NCBI GenBank assembly: GCA_027023265.1
Contig: JALVVV010000025.1
Span: 1 to 64,000, forward strand
DNA from: DHVE2 group archaeon
GTDB taxonomy: Archaea > Thermoplasmatota > Thermoplasmata > Thermoplasmatales > Aciduliprofundaceae
Direction of reading: 5' to 3'
DNA: 64,000 nucleotides
Numbering within the stretch: position 1 is the stretch's first letter; every line of letters begins with the position of its first letter. Below the pieces are notes generated by a model. The model was not told the origin of the DNA, did not search any database, and saw only the letters and a list, made by a program, of their open reading frames with translations. The position numbers and the translations under genes were made by a program. Below, in pieces: positions 34,597 to 43,634 of the stretch.

Positions 34597-35184
34597 TTAT
34601 ATGTAAAAAAGTGCGATTCCTGTTATACTGCCAACCATGAGCAGGATGTATACTTTTATGTTCCATGGAATTATCTTGGTACCGTCCATTGGAGGTATGG
34701 GCAAGAGATTAAAGAAAGCGAGGAAGAAATTAAAGTACGCCACGTACCATAGAGCGAATGAGAATTGCGGGAATAGGTATCCGGTTGCTAATAGAGAGAA
34801 TCCCAGAATTAGGTTCATTGAGGGTCCCGCTGCCGATATAATACCATTTTCTCTTTTTGACGGATACCCGTATACCATCACAGCTCCCGGTGCAGCAAAT
34901 AAAAATCCCGCGAAAGAGCTAAACAGTGCTATGCCCAATCCAATGTACCATGCCTGAAAAGCTGCAGGAAATCCATAGCGAAACGCCATGTACTTGTGAG
35001 ACATCTCATGCAGAAAAAAACCGGTTATGACGGCAAGTGAGGATACAATCAAGTATCTTGTGAAGTGCTCTATGCCACCACCCATTATTACGGACAGGGA
35101 AAATATAAGCACGGCTAAAGCTGCTATAATATCAACGACCTCTCTAGGATAGAACCTAAATCTTGCTCTGTAATAGTATCTCAT
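34597..35184 (-). CDS. M50-family membrane metalloprotease (short form)
   Basis: A 195-residue multi-spanning membrane protein with HEMSH (FFLHEMSHKYMAFRYG near residue 60) and the second site FNLLPIPPMDGTKI near 160, giving a compact site-2-protease core with about five helices. Related short forms in archaea are of unknown substrate. Its ATG overlaps the stop of the giant TPR gene (ATGA), so both are made from one message and may work at the membrane together. Confidence 0.85.
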   Translation of the reverse strand: MRYYYRARFRFYPREVVDIIAALAVLIFSLSVIMGGGIEHFTRYLIVSSLAVITGFFLHEMSHKYMAFRYGFPAAFQAWYIGLGIALFSSFAGFLFAAPGAVMVYGYPSKRENGIISAAGPSMNLILGFSLLATGYLFPQFSFALWYVAYFNFFLAFFNLLPIPPMDGTKIIPWNIKVYILLMVGSITGIALFYI

Positions 35185-38100
35185 AGGTACAGCCCATCAT
35201 CTTTCTCTCTTATTTGTTCATCATCACTTTCCTCTTGCTCACTTTCCACATCGTTCTTCTCATCATTGTTATTTTCTATATTCTTGATAGTTTCCTTCTT
35301 ACCTTCCTCCACTGGAAATTCTGGGGTCTCCCTCACCGCCCCGGTATCCCTTTCTGAATTCGCATCAACATCATCATCTAAGAACTCTCTCATGATTTTT
35401 TGAATCTTTTTAGCTTTGCATATGCCCACTTCCAAGTTTAGCATGATATTCAACGCGGATAGATTTTTCAAATCAAGGTCGAGGGCCTTCCTGACCAGTC
35501 TCTCATCTTCAGGAGTAACCTCGTCGTCAGGTGCTACTGAAAGGCAGTATTCTATGTATTTTAAAAGCCTCTTTGCTCCGTTCACGCTTATCTTTGTGTT
35601 TGCGACTATTTCGTGGAGCTTGATGTTCTCTATCTTGTTCAGTTTTTTCGCTATAACGAGCGTGGCTTTGTCATACTTCAGTTTCTCCTCGGGCTCGAGG
35701 TCTTCCACGCTCATGGGGACTTCTTCCTCTATGTACTTAAACACCCTGGGAATAATTGCAAGAGGTATGTTGAGTTTTTTGAAAGCCACCTTTTTAGTAA
35801 CCCTGTTCCCGGTCCTGTTTTCCTCCTCCAACACGCTTCTCGCGTAGTTTTCAATTTCCCTTTCCTCAATCTTTCTCTCAACATCTTTGAGTCCTTCTAC
35901 CGCAGGTCTAAAATCAGGATCAATGGAAATTGCCTTTTGATAAGCTCTTTTAGCCTCCTCGTATTTCTCCATATTGAGCAAAATCCTTCCCTTCGTGGTC
36001 CACAGGTGCTTGTTTTCCGGTTCAATTTCAATTCCAAAGTCCAGGTACTTCAGAGCATCTTTCTCGTTTCCAATTTTTTCATAAATGAACGCGAGGCTCT
36101 GGCATACATTTACATCGTTAGGATTCAATTTGTAAGCCTTTTCATAGGCATCCCTTGCCTCTTCGTATCTATTCAGAGCGGTGTATATTCTTCCCATGCC
36201 TATGTATGCATCAACACAATCCTCTTTCTTTTCAATGATTTTCTTGTATATTTCGATGGCCTCTTCATTTCTTCCCTCCCTCTCAAGAGCAGTTGCAAGG
36301 AGCTTCAACGCCTCCACATCTCCCTCTTTTGCTGGGGGCTTAAGTATGTTAACAACTTCCACGTTCTCTCCTGCATCTAACAGTATTTTTCCTAAGAATA
36401 TCCTTATTTCTCTGTTATCCTCCAAGTTCAGGGCCTCTTTTGCGAATTTAATGGCGTTTGCACTGTCACCAATTTCCTGATATAGCTTCGCTCCGAGGAG
36501 GTAGTATTTGACATTCTTATCCTGTCTCAATGCGTTTCTTACGGCGCTTAGAGCGAGGTCATATTCCCCGAGCTTGTACTGGGCCTTTGCAATCTTGTAG
36601 TATATTTCCGGGTCCTCTGCAATATTGATGGATTTGGAGAAGTTGTTTATTGCTTCATGGTAGTCATTTTTATTCATATAGAGCTCTCCCATAAGGTCGT
36701 AAGCTTCCTTCGTTTTCTTGATGTTCATTGCTCTGGTTAGGTAATTCTCAGCTTCCTCGTATTTTTCTAGGTTCATGTAAGCTTCGCCCATGTCCAGCAG
36801 CGTGGAGAAGTCATCTGGGTTTATGGCAAGAATGCTCTTCCCGATTTCAATAAGGTCTGCATAGCGCTTTTCTCTCCTGTATATATCTTTTAGCTCGTAA
36901 AGGAAAGTCTCGTTATCGGGATAAACTTGAAGGGCCCTCTTGTATGTGGCTATTGCGCTATCTATCTTTCCCTCTTCCATATATGCCTGCGCAAGGTCCC
37001 TGTACGTGCTCATGTTCCTTCCGTTTATGTCCAGAATCTCTCTGGACACGTTTATTATGCAATCGCTATCACTAACTTTCTTGCAGCACTCCTTTTTTAG
37101 CTCCAGGTACTTTTCTTCCTTTCTGTATTTCAAAGCTTCCTCTATATCCTTCTGGCATGCTTCCACGTTCCCTTTTTCAAATTCTATGTACGCCTTCTTG
37201 TAAAGTGCCAGGTGATTATTCGGTTCTATCTTTATGATTTTGTTGAAAACATCTAACGCTGAATCCAAATGCCCAAGTTCTATGAGCGCACTTCCCTTCT
37301 CCACGAGAGCTTTCAGGAAATCTGGGTTTATCTTAAGAGCCTCATCAAAACATTTCAGTGCAGCTTCCCAGTCTCCTAACTTCTCGAGGCACAGTCCCTT
37401 TTCGTACCATATCCTCATATCTTTCGGGTCAATTTCTATTGCCCTCTCAAAGCACGATATGGCTTCCTGGTACTTTTCAAGCTTCTCCAAAATCCATCCC
37501 AAATTGCTCCAGTACTTCTTCACTCCGGGCTCAAGCTCGGTGGCCCTCTGAAAAGCGTTTTTTGCTTTTTCAAAATCGCCTAACTTGTAGTTAATCATCC
37601 CGGTTAAGTTCCAGGCGTCTGCGCTCTCTTTAAGCCTCAGCGCCTTCTCCATTGCACTTTTAGCCTCCCCGTATCTCCCCATTGTGTAGTATGCCCTCGC
37701 AAGGTCTATGTATGATTCAAAATCATCAACAATTGAAGTTATGCTCATACAGGCGGTTATTATCTCCGTGGGCTTGTTTACTCTCTTTGCCAGGTCCCTC
37801 TGCATCTTTAAAAGCTCCACGTTTTTACTGTCTATTTCGGTAGCTCTCTTTATTGCATGGAGAGCGCTCTCGTATTTTCCGAGTTTTTCGTAGCATTTTG
37901 ATATGTCCACCATGGAGTCCGTGTTCTTCGGGTCTATGTCCACTACTTTCTCGGCAGTTTCTATGGCTTTCTCGCATTTATCCATGGCTATGAACACGTT
38001 TTTCTTTAAAATTAGCGTTGGTAAATGATGAGGGGTGGTGGATAGCACAGTTTCTATCACTTCCAGGGCCTTTTCGTAATCTTTCATGTTGAAGTATGCC

Positions 38101-39170
38101 TCCGCAAGGTCGTAGTATACATCCACATCCCTTTTTCCGAGCTCAATAAGCTTGTAGCAAGTATCAGCCATTTTTTCAGCAGAGTAATTTTTCTTGAGAA
38201 TGTCTCTGAGGAGCAGGAGCGCGCTCACGCTCTTTTTATCCAGAGAGGAGGATTGCTCAGCGCTTGAAAGGGCCTCTTCGTAATTTCCCATGTAATACTC
38301 TATCTCTCCCTTTAGCTGCCATATCTTCGGGTCGTTAGGGTCTATTTTCACACCTTCCTTCACGGCCTTCAACGCATCCTCGTACTCTCCTCTTCTCTTG
38401 TAAATCACGGCCAGGTTAATCCACCCGTGCTTGTCATTGGGGTCTATTTCTATTGCTTTCTTGAATGATTTAATTGCGTCTTCGTATTTCTCAAGCTTTT
38501 CGTAAGCTGCACCCAGGTAGAGATAAGCTTCCTTGTTGTGAGGGGATAGATTCACGACGGTCTCCATTGTCTTGGCTGCACCTGCAAAATCCTTGGTGTT
38601 GTAAAGAAGAATCCCCTTTTTAACTAAAACCTTCTCGTCGTTGGGCTTGTGCTTGAGGTAACTTTCGTAGTACTTTATATCATCTGGATAGAGGTTTATG
38701 AGATTAAGGTATATTTTGAGAGCTTCGTCTATGTCCCCCATGCTCTCGTATATCTGCGCTTTCGTTTCCCACGCTTCTTTGCTCCTTCTGTTGATGTTTA
38801 TTGCCTTGTCTATGACGCTTTGAGCCAAATCGTAATTCTTTCTTTTGTTGAGGGTATTTGCATAGTAAATATACGCCTTCACGTTACCGGAATCGTACTC
38901 TATTGCTTTTTTAAGGGCCAAATCCCCGTTTTTGTAGTCATCTAACTGGCTCAGCAGATAACCGATTTCTGCAAGAACGGCTGAAAAATCGGATTTTTTA
39001 TCCTTAATCATATTTTTGTTTTCTTCAACCATGTTAAGTGCTTCGAGTAGAATCTCGTGAGCCTGTTTTGAGTCGCTGCTAATTAAATCATTCCCCTTAG
39101 AATGCAGCTTTTCAACCTTTTTCAGCAAACGGACTTCCTTGTTGAACAGAGAATCAAGGACCATAAACAC
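35181..39170 (-). CDS. Giant tetratricopeptide-repeat protein
   Basis: A 1,329-residue soluble protein built almost wholly of TPR units (about 30) with the usual W/Y-LG-Y/A-P pattern, for example AYLYLGAAYEKLEKYEDAIK, then SFKKAIEIDPND. After the repeats (about residue 1100) comes a helical region with two related segments, and the last 60 residues are Glu/Asp-rich. No catalytic domain is visible. TPR superhelices bind protein partners, so this is a scaffold. No signal peptide or membrane helix is seen. It is coupled to the small M50 protease downstream. Confidence 0.9.
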   Translation of the reverse strand: MFMVLDSLFNKEVRLLKKVEKLHSKGNDLISSDSKQAHEILLEALNMVEENKNMIKDKKSDFSAVLAEIGYLLSQLDDYKNGDLALKKAIEYDSGNVKAYIYYANTLNKRKNYDLAQSVIDKAININRRSKEAWETKAQIYESMGDIDEALKIYLNLINLYPDDIKYYESYLKHKPNDEKVLVKKGILLYNTKDFAGAAKTMETVVNLSPHNKEAYLYLGAAYEKLEKYEDAIKSFKKAIEIDPNDKHGWINLAVIYKRRGEYEDALKAVKEGVKIDPNDPKIWQLKGEIEYYMGNYEEALSSAEQSSSLDKKSVSALLLLRDILKKNYSAEKMADTCYKLIELGKRDVDVYYDLAEAYFNMKDYEKALEVIETVLSTTPHHLPTLILKKNVFIAMDKCEKAIETAEKVVDIDPKNTDSMVDISKCYEKLGKYESALHAIKRATEIDSKNVELLKMQRDLAKRVNKPTEIITACMSITSIVDDFESYIDLARAYYTMGRYGEAKSAMEKALRLKESADAWNLTGMINYKLGDFEKAKNAFQRATELEPGVKKYWSNLGWILEKLEKYQEAISCFERAIEIDPKDMRIWYEKGLCLEKLGDWEAALKCFDEALKINPDFLKALVEKGSALIELGHLDSALDVFNKIIKIEPNNHLALYKKAYIEFEKGNVEACQKDIEEALKYRKEEKYLELKKECCKKVSDSDCIINVSREILDINGRNMSTYRDLAQAYMEEGKIDSAIATYKRALQVYPDNETFLYELKDIYRREKRYADLIEIGKSILAINPDDFSTLLDMGEAYMNLEKYEEAENYLTRAMNIKKTKEAYDLMGELYMNKNDYHEAINNFSKSINIAEDPEIYYKIAKAQYKLGEYDLALSAVRNALRQDKNVKYYLLGAKLYQEIGDSANAIKFAKEALNLEDNREIRIFLGKILLDAGENVEVVNILKPPAKEGDVEALKLLATALEREGRNEEAIEIYKKIIEKKEDCVDAYIGMGRIYTALNRYEEARDAYEKAYKLNPNDVNVCQSLAFIYEKIGNEKDALKYLDFGIEIEPENKHLWTTKGRILLNMEKYEEAKRAYQKAISIDPDFRPAVEGLKDVERKIEEREIENYARSVLEEENRTGNRVTKKVAFKKLNIPLAIIPRVFKYIEEEVPMSVEDLEPEEKLKYDKATLVIAKKLNKIENIKLHEIVANTKISVNGAKRLLKYIEYCLSVAPDDEVTPEDERLVRKALDLDLKNLSALNIMLNLEVGICKAKKIQKIMREFLDDDVDANSERDTGAVRETPEFPVEEGKKETIKNIENNNDEKNDVESEQEESDDEQIREKDDGLYL

Positions 39171-39435
39171 TCACCCGAGCAGTATTTGAATCCAATAATT
39201 AAATCTTTTCCCCTCACATTTTGATACTCTTGCAAACTCCTGAATTTCTAAATAACTCAAATCAATTTGATTTGTCAAAATCTTTGTAAAACATATAAGG
39301 CATTTTCCGGAAATTTGGAAATCTACAGGGATTATCAATTGCGTGAAAATCCCTGGGTTGAATGTCGAAGTCACAGCCGAAAAATTCTTATGTATTTCGC
39401 AAAGTTTAAATATAATGTAAACATTGATTCAATAG

Positions 39436-39684
39436 ATGGAAGAAGTGGCTATTGTTTGTATTAGGGATGATTACGTGGTGGGGCGTGTTAGCAAGGCAAG
39501 GGTTAATCAGGCCATATTAGACGACAAAAACAGGATTGTTGGTCGTGTATCCTCGGTTTTTGGCCCGGTTGAAAGGCCATACATCAAGATACGCATACAG
39601 CGGAAATGGGGGAGGAGACTGTATCTGGGAGGTGAGAAAAGATGGGAGAAGAAGAAAAAAAGAAGGAAAAGAAGAAGTGGATAG
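39436..39684 (+). CDS. gar1: H/ACA ribonucleoprotein subunit Gar1
   Basis: An 82-residue protein with the Gar1 barrel signature: [20 protein letters not shown] near residues 32-51, followed by a basic [15 protein letters not shown] tail. Gar1 joins Cbf5, Nop10 and L7Ae in the guide-RNA pseudouridylation complex. gar1 immediately before tfb is a conserved archaeal gene pair. Its last 43 bases overlap the tfb start in another frame. A TATA-like TTTAAATATAA lies about 25 bp upstream. Confidence 0.9.
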   Translation: MEEVAIVCIRDDYVVGRVSKARVNQAILDDKNRIVGRVSSVFGPVERPYIKIRIQRKWGRRLYLGGEKRWEKKKKRRKRRSG

Positions 39685-40592
39685 ACGAAATAACGAGATG
39701 TCCAGAGTGTGGCTCCACTCATTTGGTGCGTGATTACGAGAGGGGGGAGCTGGTATGCATGGATTGCGGGCTCGTGATAGATGAGGCTTACATTGATCAG
39801 GGGCCGGAGTGGCGCGCTTTTGACTCTGAGCAGAGAGATTCCCGCTCAAGAACAGGCGCTCCGATGACATACACAATTCATGACAAGGGACTTAGCACAG
39901 AAATATCCTGGAAGAACAAGGATTCTTACGGAAAGAATATACCAACTCGTAGCAGGGCGCAATTATATCGCCTGCGCAAGTGGCAGAAGAGAATAAAGGT
40001 GAGCAATGCCGCTGAGAGAAATCTGACACAGGCTCTTCAGGAGTTGGAAAGAATATCTTCTAATTTAGGATTGCCGCAGGACGTTCGCGAGACCGCCGCT
40101 CTAATTTACCGGAAGGCTGTCAAGGAGAACATGATACGGGGAAGGAGCATAGAGGGTGTGGTTGCCGCGAGCATATACGCTGCCTGCAGGATGCTTGATA
40201 TTCCCAGAACCCTTGACGAGATTGCAGCCGTGACGCGTGTTAAGAAGAGGGAAATTGGAAGGGTTTACAGGATAATGGCAAGAACTCTCAAGCTCAATAT
40301 TCTTCCCAGCAAGCCGGAGGATTACATAGATAGATTCTGCGCCAGGCTAAAGCTGAGCGGGGAGGTTAAGAAGAAAGCGTATGAAATCATAAAAGAGGCG
40401 GAAAGGAAGCATATACTCTCCGGCAGGGGTCCAACTGGAGTGGCAGCTGCTGCTATATACATAGCTTCCATACTTGCTGACGAGCGTAGAACACAGAGAG
40501 AAGTAGCGGAAGTTGCTGGAGTAACGGAAGTTACCATAAGAAACCGGTACAAGGAACTGGTAGATAAGCTGAACCTGTCAGTGGATGTCTGA
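39642..40592 (+). CDS. tfb: Transcription initiation factor B
   Basis: A 316-residue TFB. Zinc ribbon [20 protein letters not shown] followed by MDCG (residues 20-40), B-finger/linker region with [19 protein letters not shown], then two cyclin-like repeats (about 110-205 and 210-300), each with the family pattern ([33 protein letters not shown]). It recruits RNA polymerase to TBP-bound promoters and reads the BRE. The lysine-rich start is encoded over the end of gar1. Confidence 0.97.
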   Translation: MGEEEKKKEKKKWIDEITRCPECGSTHLVRDYERGELVCMDCGLVIDEAYIDQGPEWRAFDSEQRDSRSRTGAPMTYTIHDKGLSTEISWKNKDSYGKNIPTRSRAQLYRLRKWQKRIKVSNAAERNLTQALQELERISSNLGLPQDVRETAALIYRKAVKENMIRGRSIEGVVAASIYAACRMLDIPRTLDEIAAVTRVKKREIGRVYRIMARTLKLNILPSKPEDYIDRFCARLKLSGEVKKKAYEIIKEAERKHILSGRGPTGVAAAAIYIASILADERRTQREVAEVAGVTEVTIRNRYKELVDKLNLSVDV

Positions 40593-40684
40593 ATTCGTGA
40601 CTAAATATCTCTTGTTTTTTATGTTTTCTTATAGAATCCCATGCTAACCAAAAAATTTATATAGAAGAAGTAAAAGATAAAATT

Positions 40685-41541
40685 ATGAATCCCCGAGAGT
40701 ATGTGTACGAACTTGGCGAGCTTAAGGGCTTTGCGCCTGGTCTATTTGGCGTTCCCACGGGCCAAAATTAGACGAGATGTTCTACACGGTAGAGTACGAT
40801 GAAAAGAAGGACAAATTCGTGAAGAAACCCCTTGGGGGCATCCCTCACCTTGCCGTGATAAATGTCACTGGTGTGCCGGACACCGGAAAATCCCTGTTAG
40901 CAGAGCAGTTTGCGGTGTATCAAGCTTCGAGGGATTACCCGGTGCTGTTCGTGACCGTGGAATCCCCGGCTAATTTCCTATATGCAGCGTTGAAGCAGAG
41001 GGCACAGGTTCTTGGTTTGGATTTTGGAAAAGTTGAAGAGAATGTAATAGTGGTGGACGCATCCCAGGACGCGGAGCTCAGGGAGAACATGAGCTCGCTC
41101 CTCGACACGATAGCATACGCTATAAGGAAGAAGAACACGAAGAATGTTGTAATAGATTCAGTCACAGGCCTGTACGAGCACCGCGAGGTTCTGGCGAGGC
41201 AGATTGTGAGACAGCTTTTCAACTTCCTGAAGAAATGGAAACAGACAGCAATTTTAGTTTCTCAGAAGAGATCTTCCCAGAGCAGCGAAACAGCGGAGGC
41301 AGCAGGTGGTCTTGCGGTGGCTCACATAGTGGACGGCACTATAGTCATGGACAAGGAAGTAATTGCGAGCAAATGGATGGCAAATCTATACGGGAAGAAG
41401 ATAGGTGAGGTAATCCGAACTATTCGCATAGATGGCTGCCGACTTGCACCGCACGATACCCGTACTTATGTTTTCGATATAAAGGACACGGGATTGATTG
41501 AGATAAAGGGGCCTCTTAGCGAGATGGCGGGAGGTGATTGA
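40685..41541 (+). CDS. KaiC/RadA-like RecA-superfamily ATPase, frameshifted near its start
   Basis: The main frame (from 40777) has Walker A NVTGVPDTGKSLLAEQF, Walker B KNVVIDSVTG and a loop ILVSQKRSSQSSE. Its nominal ATG 40777 has no ribosome site and cuts into the fold. A frame starting at ATG 40685, with a TATA-like TTTATATAG about 27 bp upstream, reads MNPREYVYELGELKGFAPGL and GVPTG, the usual KaiC entry (x-x-G-VPTG-x-x-LDEM). It meets stop TAG at 40769, while the other frame reads KLDEMFY at the same spot. One base is missing in CCAAAATTA (about 40762-40770). The whole product would be about 285 residues. It is coupled to the HTH gene downstream. Target unknown. Confidence 0.8.
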
Positions 41542-41542
41542 G

Positions 41543-42148
41543 ATGGAGGTTATAAACAAAGCAATTCACGGGAATAATGTGGACCGGCTTGCCGAGAGAA
41601 TATTTCAAGAAAGCATACGCATCGCCGGAGGTCTCAGGGGATTGGTGGAGTACCGCAATCTAACGTGGCTACCGAGTTTGGCCGAAGCGGCGTATATCAT
41701 AGCGCTGAAAAACGAGACAGTAAAAACGAATAGGGAGATTGCGGAGTACCTGGGGATTAGTGAGCAAACAGTTAAGAATGTGCTGGGTGCAGACGAACAC
41801 GTAGTCGAAAAGTACCTCCGTGGTGAGAGGGAGAAGGCGGGGGAGCACATCGCCGGCGGGCTTGCAAAGCTTGCTTACAGGCGCATAAAGGAGAACAGGG
41901 ATAACATTGACGAGAGGCTCGAAATCATGGAGGAAAGTGCTCGCTCCCTCGGGGTGGATTGGGCGGTGCATGTTCTTTCCAGCATTCGCGGCCTGGATTT
42001 CCCCGCTGGCATGGAGGAGCTATTGGAGAGGTTGCGCGGATACGCCATAATGGGGAAAACCATCGAGGAGATACTGGATGGCATTGAATACCCCGTGAAG
42101 AGCCCGGCTGAGCTGCTGCACGAGATACGCCGGAGGTTGAAGCCTTAG
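41543..42148 (+). CDS. Helix-turn-helix protein paired with the KaiC-like ATPase
   Basis: About 201 mostly helical residues. Residues near 60-85 form a helix-turn-helix (KTNREIAEYLGISEQTVKNV), followed by a long helical body. GGAGGTGA at 41530-41537 selects ATG 41543 over the GTG at 41534. The stop of the ATPase gene is one base upstream. The tight pairing suggests the ATPase signals to or moves this DNA-binding protein, which is inference from context. I do not recognise a named family. Confidence 0.7.
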   Translation: MEVINKAIHGNNVDRLAERIFQESIRIAGGLRGLVEYRNLTWLPSLAEAAYIIALKNETVKTNREIAEYLGISEQTVKNVLGADEHVVEKYLRGEREKAGEHIAGGLAKLAYRRIKENRDNIDERLEIMEESARSLGVDWAVHVLSSIRGLDFPAGMEELLERLRGYAIMGKTIEEILDGIEYPVKSPAELLHEIRRRLKP

Positions 42149-42172
42149 CTTTTCTGTGATGTTTCAATTTTT

Positions 42173-42251
42173 GCCTAACGGATTGCGGGTATGCGAAGCC
42201 CGTAAGGGTTTTTGGGTGAGCGGAGCGAAGCCAGATACTCGTTTGTTAGGC
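42173..42251 (-). repeat. attC-like recombination site of the mcrBC cassette
   Basis: A 79-nt imperfect palindrome. Outer arms are perfect: GCCTAAC and GTTAGGC (matching the attC cores RYYYAAC and GTTRRRY). An inner stem pairs 42185-42192 (GCGGGTAT) with 42235-42241 (ATACTCG, one mismatch), and extra bases between the stems are unpaired on one side, as in attC. The centre (CTCACCCAAA...TACG) is shared with the site at 45187. The mcrC stop codon TAA is the TAA of the left core. Minus-strand orientation follows the cassette. Confidence 0.75.
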
Positions 42252-42260
42252 GAAAGATGC
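42245..42260 (+). repeat. Cassette 2 terminal inverted repeat, 3' end
   Basis: GTTAGGCGAAAGATGC is the exact inverse complement of 45178-45193 at the other end of the mcrBC cassette (16 of 16). This is the complement between cassette start and left attC arm known from integron cassettes, extended well beyond the 7-base core. The partner copy covers 45178-45193. Confidence 0.85.
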
Positions 42261-43631
42261 ATATTTTTCACTCCATAAGTTTTCTATAGTAGTCATAAGG
42301 TCTTCTGGCTGAAATGTTACACTACATAGTACAATATCTACATTTACTCTAACATTAGTATAGTTTATCAAGGTAGCATATTGGTTGATTGTATCTTTGT
42401 TTATTTTAGGATATACCAAACATCCTATTCTCTTTTCTTTCGTTGAGCTGCTCATGTAAGATAAAACCTGATGAATGTCATGTCGGTGTTCTTCTAGGAT
42501 TTCTTCAGGATATTTCCCATATTGAAGATACAAAAGATGTTTTTTATATTTTACCTCTAGAATCAGTGTTTTTGAGTCTTTTTCAATTATTATGTCTGGC
42601 TTTAAGTGTTTTAAACTATTCCAATCTCCAAGATTATAAAATCTTATTTTTGAATTTTTTCTTATATCTGAATAGAAACGGGCTCCTATTCTCTTGGAGA
42701 AAATGTATGCCCAATGCTCTACCCAATATTCAAATAATCTATCCATTTCCAATGACCAAGGTAAACCGTAAAAATTACCAGCTTCTATTGAAAACCTACT
42801 TTGGTGAAGATATTCTATGCAAGCCCTGATTGCTTTTTCATATTCAGTACGATAGAAATTTGGGATACTTATTTTCTTCAATATTTCAATATCAGGATTT
42901 ACAGGTTTCACATCATCAAGTTTATTCTCTATACTAGATATCAATCGTTTAGCTCTATTTTTTATTTTAACAGGAACTTTTGGATCTGAAATATCATCAT
43001 TTATCATTTTAATGATTCCTTTAAATTGGCGGTGAACTTCTAGATCGGTGGAATAATCAGTAATTTTACTAATAAATTGGTCATATCTTCCATATGGAAC
43101 GCTTTTAGTAGAGTATGAGTTCCAATCAATGGTGCCAATAGGAACCTTTGAAATTATTTTTTTATCATCCATTCCATTCATAAAAAGATTAAGCGCTCGG
43201 GAGATGGCTTCTAATGTATTAATTGCTTTAAACCATCTTGGTAAAACACCATCGCTAACGATAGGTTCTTCATCTTTTAAGAAATTAGGCTGATATCTCC
43301 ACCCTATAAGCTCTAAAATTTCATATATCTTAACCCAGCCCAGCCTGGGTTTTACAACTATGCTTCCATAAACTTCGCCCCCATATGGATTTCTTAAAGG
43401 TGCAAGTCCAATTCTATTACCTGGTATAAGTATAAAACTTTTCTTTTCGTCATCCCATCTGTAAGACACCCCTAGAAATTCAAGGTACTTAGTATTTATA
43501 CGAATCCATTTCTTTAAATAATTCAGAGGATATCTTTTGTCAAACTTACTTGAGGGAAACCAACTTTTCAGATGTTCTAAAGGAAATATCTTTTCGTCTC
43601 CAAATTCCATCAACGATATTTTTATCTTCAA
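42246..43631 (-). CDS. mcrC: McrC-type nuclease subunit of a type IV restriction system
   Basis: A 461-residue protein. The C-terminal third carries a PD-(D/E)xK nuclease core: LKPDIIIEKD, then LILEVKYKKHL. Upstream are DUF2357-like segments (IRACIEYLHQ; GLPWSLEMDRLFEYWVEHW). McrC associates with the McrB hexamer and cuts modified foreign DNA. It starts at TTG 43631, three bases past the mcrB stop, with GGTGAG as ribosome site. Its stop codon falls inside the attC-like site, as is common for integron cassettes. Base composition is more AT-rich than nearby housekeeping genes. Confidence 0.88.
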   Translation of the reverse strand: MKIKISLMEFGDEKIFPLEHLKSWFPSSKFDKRYPLNYLKKWIRINTKYLEFLGVSYRWDDEKKSFILIPGNRIGLAPLRNPYGGEVYGSIVVKPRLGWVKIYEILELIGWRYQPNFLKDEEPIVSDGVLPRWFKAINTLEAISRALNLFMNGMDDKKIISKVPIGTIDWNSYSTKSVPYGRYDQFISKITDYSTDLEVHRQFKGIIKMINDDISDPKVPVKIKNRAKRLISSIENKLDDVKPVNPDIEILKKISIPNFYRTEYEKAIRACIEYLHQSRFSIEAGNFYGLPWSLEMDRLFEYWVEHWAYIFSKRIGARFYSDIRKNSKIRFYNLGDWNSLKHLKPDIIIEKDSKTLILEVKYKKHLLYLQYGKYPEEILEEHRHDIHQVLSYMSSSTKEKRIGCLVYPKINKDTINQYATLINYTNVRVNVDIVLCSVTFQPEDLMTTIENLWSEKYASFA

Positions 43632-43634
43632 TTT

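Noticed and set aside
42173-42251. Explaining the palindrome as a simple terminator hairpin
   Set aside because: It has attC-type cores, a related site at 45187 and complement to the cassette start, none of which a terminator needs. A terminator side function is possible.
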